Shown here: piece after piece, positions 1 through 5,283 of the stretch
Layout: each line of letters starts with the position of its first letter
Position numbering within the stretch: position 1 is the first letter of the stretch
From: an uncultured Atopobium sp.
Lineage (GTDB): Bacteria; Actinomycetota; Coriobacteriia; Coriobacteriales; Atopobiaceae
Reading direction: 5' to 3'
Assembly (NCBI GenBank): GCA_937990665.1
Contig: CALKRF010000094.1
Location: 1-7,912, forward strand
DNA: 7,912 nucleotides
The notes under the pieces: generated by a model
What the model was told of the DNA's origin: nothing
The model's input: the letters and a program-made list of their open reading frames with translations, nothing else
Databases searched by the model: none
Program-made: the position numbers and the translations under genes

Positions 1-66
1 CCAGCTCCAGCAGCTCAAACAAAAGCTGCTACACCAGCTCCAGCGGCTCAAACAAAACCAGCAGCA
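1..66 (+). repeat. Two imperfect 33-bp tandem repeats encoding a PAPAAQTK linker
   Basis: Units at 1-33 and 34-66 begin with the same 24 bases apart from one synonymous change (gca to gcg), then diverge. Each encodes PAPAAQTK followed by a short Ala/Thr stretch. The array probably continues to the left of the window. Such in-frame repeats change linker length in wall proteins by slippage or recombination. Confidence 0.75.
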
Positions 67-411
67 ACAACAACTCCTTCAGGAAGTAAAAATGCTGCAA
101 TCTACCAAGCAGCTTTAGCTCAAGTTGGTAGATACCAAGACTGTACAATGCTTGTAACAAATGCTCTTAAATCTGTAGGAATCAACTATCACGATTGGCC
201 AGCAGGATACATGAAGTTAGGAACTCAAGTTTCAGCTTCTCAAGCACAAGCAGGAGACTTAGTTTACTATGCAAATGGTGGAACAGGATTAGCTCATATC
301 GCAGTATACGCTGGTAACGGACAAGCAGTTCACGGTGGATGGTTAGGTAACCAAACAGTTGTTAACACTGCTAACGTAGGTAGCGGACCAGTTTACATCC
401 GTGTTAAATAA
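1..411 (+). CDS. Secreted NlpC/P60-family peptidoglycan hydrolase, C-terminal part (5' end outside window)
   Basis: The frame is open from base 1, so the N-terminus (probably a signal peptide and perhaps LysM or SH3 cell-wall binding domains) lies outside the window; 136 residues are visible. Visible residues 1-30 are a Pro/Ala/Thr/Gln-rich linker with a repeated PAPAAQTK unit, typical of flexible spacers in wall-associated enzymes. Residues 31-136 form a compact NlpC/P60 cysteine peptidase domain: the nucleophile is Cys48 in QDCTMLV, followed by AGDLVYY and the catalytic His99 in LAHIAVYAGNGQAVHGG. Family members cut peptide stems of peptidoglycan outside the cell, in growth, cell separation or autolysis. 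An internal ATG at 148 lies after the catalytic Cys and cannot be the real start. Codons are strongly A/T-ending, as expected for a well-expressed gene of a low-GC Firmicute. A strong terminator follows the stop codon. The family call is firm; the exact substrate and the missing domains are unknown. Confidence 0.88.
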   Translation, partial: PAPAAQTKAATPAPAAQTKPAATTTPSGSKNAAIYQAALAQVGRYQDCTMLVTNALKSVGINYHDWPAGYMKLGTQVSASQAQAGDLVYYANGGTGLAHIAVYAGNGQAVHGGWLGNQTVVNTANVGSGPVYIRVK

Positions 412-430
412 TTAATTATAGAAGATAATA

Positions 431-466
431 AAAGCACCTTGAATTTAATTTCAAGGTGTTTTTTTA
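431..466 (+). terminator. Rho-independent terminator of the NlpC/P60 gene
   Basis: A 9-bp perfect stem (caccttgaa at 435-443 with ttcaaggtg at 450-458) closes a 6-base loop and is followed by seven T at 459-465. The A-rich bases before the stem pair with the T tract, so it may also work weakly on the other strand. It lies 20 bases after the stop codon at 411. Confidence 0.9.
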
Positions 467-489
467 TAGTATAAAATAAATTAAGATAT

Positions 490-524
490 AAAAAACAATC
501 CTCAAAAATGTTTAAGGATTGTTT
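490..524 (-). terminator. Rho-independent terminator overlapping the 3' end of the flavodoxin gene
   Basis: Bases 493-502 (aaacaatcct) pair perfectly with 515-524, leaving a 12-base loop. On the minus strand the stem is followed by a run of six U (plus-strand A at 490-495). One arm of the stem encodes the last residues (Asn-Asn-Pro) and the loop contains the TAA stop, so the coding end and terminator share sequence. Together with the hairpin at 431-466 it insulates two convergent genes. Confidence 0.8.
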
Positions 525-1057
525 ATTTTTTCGATTAGAGTTTTGAAACATTCTTGGGCATCTCTAAAGTCTCTTTTATCAGGATGAGTTTTTGATTCTT
601 TAACCATGTCCATCAGATCTGGAGTCAGCTTATGAATAAAGTTAGGGTCTCTCCAAGTTAAAATTTTGAAGACGATTATTACTTTAGGGTCTATCTTACC
701 TTGACAAACAAAAGTTTTCAGGATATTGTTGTTTCTTTCTTCCATAAATTGAATATAATTATTTATTGAATCTTCTGCATGATAATGTTCACGAGGAACT
801 CCACAAGTAAGGAAGATAGCAACATCTTTATTGTGGATGTTTTGGTCATCGATAAATTTCTGCATGTTTTTATTAGCGTTTGTTTTATCTGTCCAAGCTC
901 CTAGTATATACAAATCAAATTCTTCCCCTAATGGTTTTCTTTGTTTTTTTATATCTATTAATTTAACATCGGCAAGATTTTTTATTTCATCATAAATAGC
1001 TTCGGCTACTTTTTTAGTGTTTTTTGTTTTACTTGAGTAAGCTAGTAGAATTTTCAT
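512..1057 (-). CDS. Flavodoxin-family protein (FMN-binding electron carrier)
   Basis: A 181-residue protein with the flavodoxin fold signature at its N-terminus: beta strand MKILLAYSS, then the FMN phosphate loop SSKTKNT (residues 8-14), then helix KKVAEAIYDEI. Residues around 48-60 (DLYILGAWTDKTNANKN) match the second flavin-contacting loop, and AIFLTCGVPRE near 80-90 the third strand and isoalloxazine loop. It is slightly longer than short-chain flavodoxins (about 140-150), with the extra length at the C-terminal end, and resembles the stand-alone flavodoxin-like proteins sometimes labelled BilS-like in Firmicutes. Such proteins pass electrons between cytoplasmic reductases. The start is fixed by GGAGG at 1064-1068, six bases before ATG, with an extended -10 promoter just upstream. 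It is a single-gene unit; the physiological partner cannot be read from the context. The family is quite sure, the specific role is not. Confidence 0.85.
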   Translation of the reverse strand: MKILLAYSSKTKNTKKVAEAIYDEIKNLADVKLIDIKKQRKPLGEEFDLYILGAWTDKTNANKNMQKFIDDQNIHNKDVAIFLTCGVPREHYHAEDSINNYIQFMEERNNNILKTFVCQGKIDPKVIIVFKILTWRDPNFIHKLTPDLMDMVKESKTHPDKRDFRDAQECFKTLIEKINNP

Positions 1058-1084
1058 TATTTACCTCCAACTACATATAACCAA

Positions 1085-1093
1085 ATTATATCA
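1085..1093 (-). promoter_or_regulatory. Extended -10 promoter element for the flavodoxin gene
   Basis: On the minus strand the sequence reads TGATATAAT, a perfect extended -10 (TGn-TATAAT), about 28 bases upstream of the ATG at 1057. The best -35 at 17-bp spacing is only TGTATA, so the extended -10 probably compensates. The GGAGG at 1064-1068 falls within the short leader. Confidence 0.6.
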
Positions 1094-1153
1094 AAAAAAG
1101 TTCGATTTATACAGTGCTATTTACTAAAAATAATGTAAATTTTTTATTAAAAC

Positions 1154-1182
1154 TTGTGTAGATTAAGTAAATATAGTATTAT
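1154..1182 (+). promoter_or_regulatory. Sigma-A type promoter for the lipase gene
   Basis: TTGTGT at 1154-1159 and TATTAT at 1177-1182 are separated by exactly 17 bp, giving a start near 1189 and a 24-base leader that keeps the GGAGG at 1201-1205 intact. A second, perfect extended -10 (TGATATAAT at 1188-1196) lies closer to the gene, but transcription from it would begin inside the ribosome binding site, so it is the less likely functional promoter. Confidence 0.5.
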
Positions 1183-1200
1183 AAAGTTGATATAATAATA

Positions 1201-1215
1201 GGAGGATAGAACGTG
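1201..1215 (+). promoter_or_regulatory. Ribosome binding site and GTG start of the lipase gene
   Basis: GGAGG at 1201-1205 stands seven bases before GTG at 1213. No ATG in the same frame nearby has a comparable site, so the start is GTG. Confidence 0.8.
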
Positions 1216-2244
1216 GCTAAAGGAAAAAAGAACGTAGTGAAAAAAATAGATAAAAACTTAGAAGTGACAAGTCATTGTTCATATATTGTATATAGAATAG
1301 AGTCATTTACTAAGATAAAAACTCCTAAAAAAGCAATTTACAACTATATAGAGTTAGAAAAAACAATGGGAAACTTTCCTAAAGAATTAGAATATATTAC
1401 ATCATTTTATGATGATGAAACTGGAAGTAGTGGTAGTTTTTTCAAAAATAATGAACAAGATAACTATATTTTAGCGTACACAGGAACTAATTTTTACTTC
1501 GATAGGGAAAAAGATATGAAAACAGATGTGTTAGACGTATGTTTAGGCCAAGGCAGACACTATAGCTCTTGTTTTAAGTTTTATAAGAGAATGGTAAAAA
1601 AATACGGGGACAATATTATTCTAACAGGGCATTCTCTAGGTGGTAATATTGCTATGCGTGTTGCTTTAGAGTACAATGTTCAACATACTGTAGTTTATAA
1701 TGGGGCGCCGCTTTACCTGACAGGAGGCGTTGATATATTTATGGATGAAAGTGTAGATCCAGAGCTATATAAGGAAAGAAAAGCAAGATATAAAAGAAAT
1801 GCCAATAAAATTAAAAAAAAACAACCTGAGTTTACAGGTGTTATAAAAAGAATTATTTCTGATAGAGATATTTTTACGCGTATAGCAGAACTGCTTGATA
1901 TCGGGAATTATGTAGGTGAAGAATATATTATAAGTGATGCGGGAATGCATGGTATGAAAGTTTTCCTAAATGTACATCAAGAAACGTTAAATGCAGTTTT
2001 AGTAGAGAAAGACACTGAACATGATAATTTAACAAATGAGTATAAAGACTTCTCATTGGAAGAAATTAAGCTATTAAAAGGTTTCTCAAAAGATACATTA
2101 AGTTCTTTAGAAGACCAATTAGGATCAACATTGATGAGTGATACTATAATGGGTACACTAAATAAAAACCCTTATAAAATAGACTTTCAAAAATTTATTT
2201 CAGCAATACTAGAAAAAATAGAACAACAAAGACAAGCGCCATGA
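1213..2244 (+). CDS. Alpha/beta-hydrolase, class 3 / Mbeg1-like lipase, C-terminus altered at the junction
   Basis: Encodes 343 residues. The nucleophile elbow is GHSLG (Ser141) after the strand DNIILT, and the motif AYTGTN at residues 88-93 is placed like the oxyanion-hole strand of class 3 lipases. Asp219 (in SDRDIFTRI) and His246 (in GMHGMKVFL) are the likely other triad members; both are spaced as in Mbeg1/DUF2974 lipases. Residues 183-205 are a lysine/arginine-rich helical insert. There is no signal peptide or membrane segment, so the enzyme is cytoplasmic or exported by a non-Sec route; substrates are probably lipid esters. The C-terminal part after 255 is charged and helical and has no recognised domain. 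The last codons (Gln-Ala-Pro and TGA) lie in or beyond the composition switch near 2235, so the true C-terminus is probably missing and the stop borrowed from foreign sequence. The hydrolase fold is sure; the biological role is unknown. Confidence 0.8.
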   Translation: MAKGKKNVVKKIDKNLEVTSHCSYIVYRIESFTKIKTPKKAIYNYIELEKTMGNFPKELEYITSFYDDETGSSGSFFKNNEQDNYILAYTGTNFYFDREKDMKTDVLDVCLGQGRHYSSCFKFYKRMVKKYGDNIILTGHSLGGNIAMRVALEYNVQHTVVYNGAPLYLTGGVDIFMDESVDPELYKERKARYKRNANKIKKKQPEFTGVIKRIISDRDIFTRIAELLDIGNYVGEEYIISDAGMHGMKVFLNVHQETLNAVLVEKDTEHDNLTNEYKDFSLEEIKLLKGFSKDTLSSLEDQLGSTLMSDTIMGTLNKNPYKIDFQKFISAILEKIEQQRQAP

Positions 2245-2347
2245 CGTTTCCGGTCTTTTTGCAAATAGCAAGTCTCTGGTCAAATGAAAGATCATCTGCC
2301 TCGGGGACCTTCTCAAACCATTTAACTGCTCGTTGTTCTGGCGTCAT
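2195..2347 (-). CDS. 5' end of an unidentified gene translationally coupled to pncA, cut at the junction
   Basis: The ATG at 2347-2345 overlaps the pncA stop as TAATG, a typical coupled start. The first ~38 codons (MTPEQRAVKWFEKVPEAD, then DLSFDQRLAICKKTGNVMAL) have the codon style of the right-hand genome and look like genuine coding: charged, soluble, amphipathic. After about position 2235 the frame continues into the AT-rich left side, where it reads hydrophobic residues and ends at TAA (2195-2197). That tail is antisense to the lipase gene and is probably meaningless. I do not recognise the family. Its tight coupling to pncA hints at a function in the same operon, but no activity can be inferred from so short a piece. 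Confidence 0.55.
   Translation of the reverse strand: MTPEQRAVKWFEKVPEADDLSFDQRLAICKKTGNVMALVFVVLFFLVLLK
2225..2244. other. Probable chimeric junction between two unrelated genomes
   Basis: Base composition and codon style switch abruptly here, from strongly AT-rich on the left to visibly higher GC on the right. The lipase gene entering from the left and the minus-strand gene entering from the right both lose a plausible end within about 20 bases of the same point. No inverted repeat, transposase, integrase or tRNA marks the site. A misassembled or ligated contig is the simplest explanation; a real recombination joint cannot be excluded. The exact base is uncertain by about 10 bases. Confidence 0.65.
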
Positions 2348-2925
2348 TATGCGCTCTCAATCTCGTTGAGTTTTGCGTCAACCAATGTTGCACCGAGCGT
2401 GTACTTAAAGTGCGCAAGCGCAAACTGATGGTTCTCTGGCGTTAGCGACGCAACTGCTGGCTCAACAACCTCAATGTGATAACCCAGGTTGTAAGCGTCC
2501 ACTGCCGTGTGCAGCACGCAGATGTCGGTAAGAACACCAGTCAGAATAACTGTGTTAATGCCACGTTCCCTCAGGCGAATATCAAGATCAGTTCCCGAGA
2601 AGGACGAGTAATGGCGTTTGTCCATCCAGAACACATGGCTATCGTCTTTGTGCTGCTGATAAAAATCATTCAGAGGGCCAAACAGGTCTCTACCACTTGT
2701 TCCAATAATGTTGTGAGGTGGGAAAAGTTTAGTCTCTGGATGGAAATTGTCCCCTGGGTCGTGAGCATCAATAGCAAAGAAAATATAATCGCCACGATCA
2801 AAAGCACACTTTGTAGCCTCATAAATAGCATCTGAAATAGCCTGAGCCGGCTTACCTGCTGTAAGCTTTCCATCATCTGCTACAAAATCGTAGGTGTAGT
2901 CAATCGAAATCAAAGCCTTCTTCAT
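2347..2925 (-). CDS. pncA: Nicotinamidase (PncA)
   Basis: Hydrolyses nicotinamide to nicotinate and ammonia in the cytoplasm, the first step of the deamidating NAD salvage route. The 192-residue protein is a complete cysteine hydrolase of the isochorismatase-like fold. The catalytic triad is visible as Asp9 (ISIDYTYDF), Lys103 (WMDKRHYSSF) and Cys136 (TDICVLHTAVDAY). Metal-binding residues fit Asp53, His55 (AIDAHDPGD) and His71 (FPPHNI). The match to Bacillus subtilis PncA, from memory, is strong along the whole length, including HPET, LFPPHNI, FSGTDL and TDICVLHTAVDAYN. This separates it from other isochorismatase-like enzymes. The ribosome binding site is weak (AAGAAAG about 10 bases before ATG). 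It follows the 39-residue membrane protein by 72 bases on the same strand and overlaps the next gene by TAATG, so it is probably mid-operon. The enzyme may also act on related amides such as pyrazinamide, as family members do. Confidence 0.93.
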   Translation of the reverse strand: MKKALISIDYTYDFVADDGKLTAGKPAQAISDAIYEATKCAFDRGDYIFFAIDAHDPGDNFHPETKLFPPHNIIGTSGRDLFGPLNDFYQQHKDDSHVFWMDKRHYSSFSGTDLDIRLRERGINTVILTGVLTDICVLHTAVDAYNLGYHIEVVEPAVASLTPENHQFALAHFKYTLGATLVDAKLNEIESA

Positions 2926-2997
2926 GTTTGGTCACGCTTTCTTTTGTAATGCGGGGCATACCGCTACTTGTACATCCATCGGCGTTTGTTACGCAAA
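2926..2997 (-). other. Spacer between the small membrane protein gene and pncA
   Basis: Seventy-two bases with no convincing -35/-10 pair. A short GC hairpin (GCGG and CCGC around a 6-base loop, near 2950-2965) has no T tract, so I see no terminator; read-through from the small upstream gene is likely. Confidence 0.35.
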
Positions 2998-3117
2998 TCA
3001 ACCCATGTTTAGTATTGTTAAAGCGTATTCAATTAGCAGTAATGAGTAGCCAATCATAAGTATGAATAGGGTCATTACTGTAAATTTGAGGAACAATATG
3101 AGCATATCTATGTGCAT
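2998..3117 (-). CDS. Small single-pass membrane protein, 39 residues
   Basis: A 39-residue protein starting MHIDMLILFLKF and ending LTILNMG. Nearly all of residues 4-36 are hydrophobic and would form one long membrane helix, possibly two tightly packed ones; only Lys11 and Glu29 are charged in the core. The start is chosen because AAGGAG (3125-3130) stands seven bases upstream of this ATG. A longer 71-residue reading from 3213 adds a Thr/Gln/Arg stretch with no ribosome binding site and looks spurious. The gene sits between the fourth lipoprotein gene and pncA on the same strand. I do not recognise the family. The size and composition are shared by regulatory small membrane proteins, by accessory subunits of transporters and by type I toxins; the sequence does not choose between these. 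Confidence 0.6.
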   Translation of the reverse strand: MHIDMLILFLKFTVMTLFILMIGYSLLLIEYALTILNMG

Positions 3118-3226
3118 ATTGATTCTCCTTAGTTGTGTTGTTTGTGTATGTGCGCTTAGAAACCATGCAATGCTTGCGTCTAATGGTGCTGATAGTAGAT
3201 AGAGTAGGCTCATATCAACGGCACAC
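3118..3226 (-). other. Spacer between the lipoprotein cluster and the small membrane protein gene
   Basis: The only promoter-like pair on the minus strand is TTGATA (3213-3218) with TACTAT (3192-3197) at a short 15-bp spacing, so it is weak. The strong AAGGAG at 3125-3130 belongs to the small gene downstream. No terminator hairpin with a T tract is visible after the lipoprotein stop. Confidence 0.3.
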
Positions 3227-4177
3227 TTACTTCTTCTGAGAGATTATCAGGTCAACGTTTTCTGTCTTAGTGTCTTCCATACTCTTGCCATCTTTGATGT
3301 GGTAGTACTCAACAACTGCGTCTACCTCGGTCTGATCAGCAAGAGGCTTTTTCTGATTTGCACTATTAACTACAAATGCAAAGACCCTCTCGCCACTCTC
3401 AAGATAGTTGGAATCGTTAGCCCATACGGAATTCTCAGAATTATCTAACTTAAAGGTGCAATTTACCCAGTTTTCAGATCTATTGATGATCTCAAAGACG
3501 TAGCCTTCAGAGTAACCATCTGGAGATTTAGCAATACCAACATACCTGACATAAAGATCGTCATTATCGATAAGAACCTTGTCAACCTCGGTCTTCAGCT
3601 TAAAGCGCATCTTGTATTCGCCCTTAGTAGAAGAGAAGTTATACGCAATAGTGCCCTTATCTGCCATTGCATCAAAAGGCTTGTACTTAAGGCTGGAATA
3701 ATCACCTGAGGTTTTAGTGACTTGCTTCAGGACTGCCTTGGAACCGTCAGAACCCTCAATGGTCATCTGACCTGAGGAATCAACAGTTGCCGTGTAACTT
3801 CCAGCATTACCTGCAAGGGTGATAGTAAGTTTTCCATTGGCATCAACAGACCAGGTAAAGGGCTTCTGAGCGCCAAAACGGATAAAATTGCCCGTGCCGT
3901 CATCAGCAAAGTCATAACCATAAATTGACTTCATGGATTCTACTGCCGTTGGGTAAACACTCTCGGGGATATCTCCCTGGCTAGGATCACTAATAGACTT
4001 TGCTTCCCAAACGCCCACAAACGGAGCGCGCGCCGCCTTCTTCTCTTCTGCTTCCTTTTGAGCAGCAATCTCTTCAGGAGATGGTCCGCCGATGTTAGGA
4101 GTGCAAGCCGTAAACACAATGCTGGTAGAAAGCACAAGTGTAAGTACAAGCATAAAAAGTAGTCTACGCTGTTTCAA
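3227..4177 (-). CDS. Tandem lipoprotein paralog 4 (lipocalin-like plus Ig-like domains), TTG start
   Basis: 316 residues from the TTG at 4177. The signal peptide MKQRRLLFMLVLTLV ends in lipobox FTAC with Cys25, so the mature protein is lipid-anchored outside the cytoplasmic membrane. After the cysteine comes TPNIGGPS, then a charged helical tether EEIAAQKEAEEKKA. Residues ~45-165 form a beta-rich domain beginning VGVWEAKSI, with DDGTG, FGAQKPFTW and KLTITLAGNAGSYTATVD, resembling lipocalin-like domains that start with GxW. Residues ~185-316 form a second beta-rich domain with DNDDLYVRYVGIA, EGYVFEIIN and a Glu-Ser-Gly-Glu turn, like the Ig-like domains of many clostridial lipoproteins. It is the last of four tandem copies and closest to paralog 3 (4283-5230). 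An in-frame reading upstream to 4261 is open but would bury the signal peptide. No ligand or enzymatic residue set is evident; a binding or envelope role is inference. Confidence 0.82.
   Translation of the reverse strand: MKQRRLLFMLVLTLVLSTSIVFTACTPNIGGPSPEEIAAQKEAEEKKAARAPFVGVWEAKSISDPSQGDIPESVYPTAVESMKSIYGYDFADDGTGNFIRFGAQKPFTWSVDANGKLTITLAGNAGSYTATVDSSGQMTIEGSDGSKAVLKQVTKTSGDYSSLKYKPFDAMADKGTIAYNFSSTKGEYKMRFKLKTEVDKVLIDNDDLYVRYVGIAKSPDGYSEGYVFEIINRSENWVNCTFKLDNSENSVWANDSNYLESGERVFAFVVNSANQKKPLADQTEVDAVVEYYHIKDGKSMEDTKTENVDLIISQKK
3741..3880 (-). repeat. Conserved 140-bp block in paralog 4, shared with paralogs 3 and 1
   Basis: This segment encodes the end of the lipocalin-like domain. By eye it differs from the block at 4794-4933 at about 16 of 140 positions, nearly all at third codon positions. 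No length change is needed to align the three copies. It reflects gene duplication under protein-level constraint, possibly helped by gene conversion. Confidence 0.8.
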
Positions 4178-4189
4178 GAAAGTCCCTCC
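4175..4189 (-). promoter_or_regulatory. Ribosome binding site and TTG start deciding the N-terminus of paralog 4
   Basis: On the minus strand GGAGGG (4184-4189) is followed six bases later by TTG at 4177. This start aligns with the starts of the three sister genes and puts the lipobox cysteine at residue 25, as in all of them. The upstream in-frame ATG near 4252 has no comparable site. Confidence 0.8.
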
Positions 4190-4282
4190 AACACCAAAGC
4201 TCTCTAGATTGACAATGTCCTTTATTGGCGACACTTTTTTGACAAAGTTCATTATGCTCAATCTAGGTATCGTCTGAGTGCA
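4178..4282 (-). other. Longest spacer inside the lipoprotein cluster
   Basis: At 105 bases this is about twice the other gaps in the cluster. It holds two TTGTCA motifs on the minus strand (4240-4245 and 4210-4215), the second inside a perfect small palindrome, gaca-a-tgtc (4211-4219). Neither has a good -10 at normal spacing, so a promoter is not supported. An operator or simply remnant sequence is possible. Confidence 0.3.
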
Positions 4283-5230
4283 TTACTTATTCTGTGAAAT
4301 CGTCAAATCAAACTGCTCGGTCTTCTCGTCTTCAAGACTGCTTCCATCTGCAACATGGGAATACTTAAAAGTTCCCTGAGATTCAGAAAGCTTAGCCAGA
4401 GGTACATCTGCTTTGGAGCTATCAACTACAAACTCATAGAATCTCTCACCAGGCTCAAGAACATTAAGAGCTGTTCCAAACACAGTGGAATCCGAATTAT
4501 CCACCCTAAAGTCATATGAGGCCGTCTTATCGGACTTGTTGATTACCTCAAAAACATAACCTTCGGTTTGACCGCTTGGTGTTGTGGCGATTCCAACATA
4601 TCTGACGTACATGTCGTCATTATCAACAACAACCCTGTTGACATCGGTAACTACCTTAAAATTCATATAAAAGTCATCATGGGAGGAATAATTTCCTCCA
4701 ATAGTTCCCTTACCCGTAAGTGCATCAAATGGAGCATATTTAAGAGAAGAGTAATCGCCTGAAGTCTTAGTTACTTGGGTAAGCACTGCCTTGGAACCGT
4801 CAGAGCCCTCAATGGTCATCTGGCCTGAGGAATCGACGGTTGCTGTATAGCTTCCAGCATTGCCTGCAAGGGTGATAGTGAGCTTTCCATTAGCATCAGC
4901 GGTCCAGGTAAAGGGCTTCTGAGCACCGAAACGAACGAACAAACCAGTGCCGTCGTCGGAAAAGTCATAGCCGTAAATAGCCTGGAATGTGTCTCTTGCT
5001 GTTGGATAGACACTCTCGGGAATCTCGCCCTTCTTTGGATCACTAATAGACTTTGCTTCCCAAACGCCCACAAACGGAGCGAGCGCAGCCTTCTTCTCTT
5101 CTGCTTCCTTCTGAGCGGCAATCTCTTCAGGAGATGGTCCACCAATGTTAGGAGTGCAAGCTGTAAACATAACGCCAGCAGAGAGCGCCAAGACAAGCGC
5201 AAGAACTGGTAGCAGTTTATGTTTTTTCAT
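4283..5230 (-). CDS. Tandem lipoprotein paralog 3 (lipocalin-like plus Ig-like domains)
   Basis: 315 residues from the ATG at 5230, with AAAGGAC (5236-5242) six to seven bases upstream. A TTG directly before the ATG could serve as an alternative start but adds only one residue. The signal peptide MKKHKLLPVLALVLAL leads to lipobox FTAC, Cys25. The mature N-terminus TPNIGGPSPEEIAAQ and the helical tether are nearly identical to those of paralog 4 up to about residue 66, and the lipocalin-like domain (VGVWEAKSI, DDGTGLFVRF, GAQKPFTW) is also close. The C-terminal domain keeps DNDDMYVRYVGIA, EGYVFEVIN and LEPGERFYEFV but differs in most other positions, with a distinct loop around SHDDFYMNF. The gene lies 53 bases after paralog 2 with no terminator between, consistent with one transcript. 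Function unknown; extracytoplasmic location is well supported. Confidence 0.85.
   Translation of the reverse strand: MKKHKLLPVLALVLALSAGVMFTACTPNIGGPSPEEIAAQKEAEEKKAALAPFVGVWEAKSISDPKKGEIPESVYPTARDTFQAIYGYDFSDDGTGLFVRFGAQKPFTWTADANGKLTITLAGNAGSYTATVDSSGQMTIEGSDGSKAVLTQVTKTSGDYSSLKYAPFDALTGKGTIGGNYSSHDDFYMNFKVVTDVNRVVVDNDDMYVRYVGIATTPSGQTEGYVFEVINKSDKTASYDFRVDNSDSTVFGTALNVLEPGERFYEFVVDSSKADVPLAKLSESQGTFKYSHVADGSSLEDEKTEQFDLTISQNK
4794..4933 (-). repeat. Conserved 140-bp block in paralog 3
   Basis: Equivalent to 3741-3880 and 6778-6917, in the same reading frame and the same position within the protein. Confidence 0.8.
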
Positions 5231-5283
5231 CAAGTGTCCTTTCAGTGGTAGTGGTGAGTACGCTGAAGATATGCGTTCTTTTG

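Noticed and set aside
148..411. An ATG at 148 as the start of a small protein
   Set aside because: The frame is open to base 1, and the catalytic Cys of the NlpC/P60 domain lies just before this ATG, so it is internal.
1765..1950. Minus-strand open frame inside the lipase gene
   Set aside because: Antisense shadow, Phe/Ile-rich from AT-rich codons, with no ribosome binding site.
2225..2347. Junction as a mobile-element insertion site or recent gene transfer
   Set aside because: No integrase, transposase, flanking direct repeat or tRNA is visible, and genes on both sides are broken, which fits a chimeric contig better.
2476..2835. Open frames antisense to, or out of frame with, pncA (also 2670-2876)
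   Set aside because: They overlap a well-supported complete enzyme and have no recognisable domain.
2998..3213. 71-residue version of the small membrane protein
   Set aside because: No ribosome binding site before 3213, while the ATG at 3117 has a near-perfect one.
4210..4245. TTGTCA motifs upstream of paralog 4 as -35 boxes
   Set aside because: Neither has a plausible -10 at 16-18 bp spacing on the minus strand.
3940..5202. Leu/Arg-rich minus-strand frames inside the lipoprotein genes (3940-4149 and 4816-5202)
   Set aside because: Out-of-frame shadows of duplicated genes; their resemblance to each other comes only from the duplication of the real frame.
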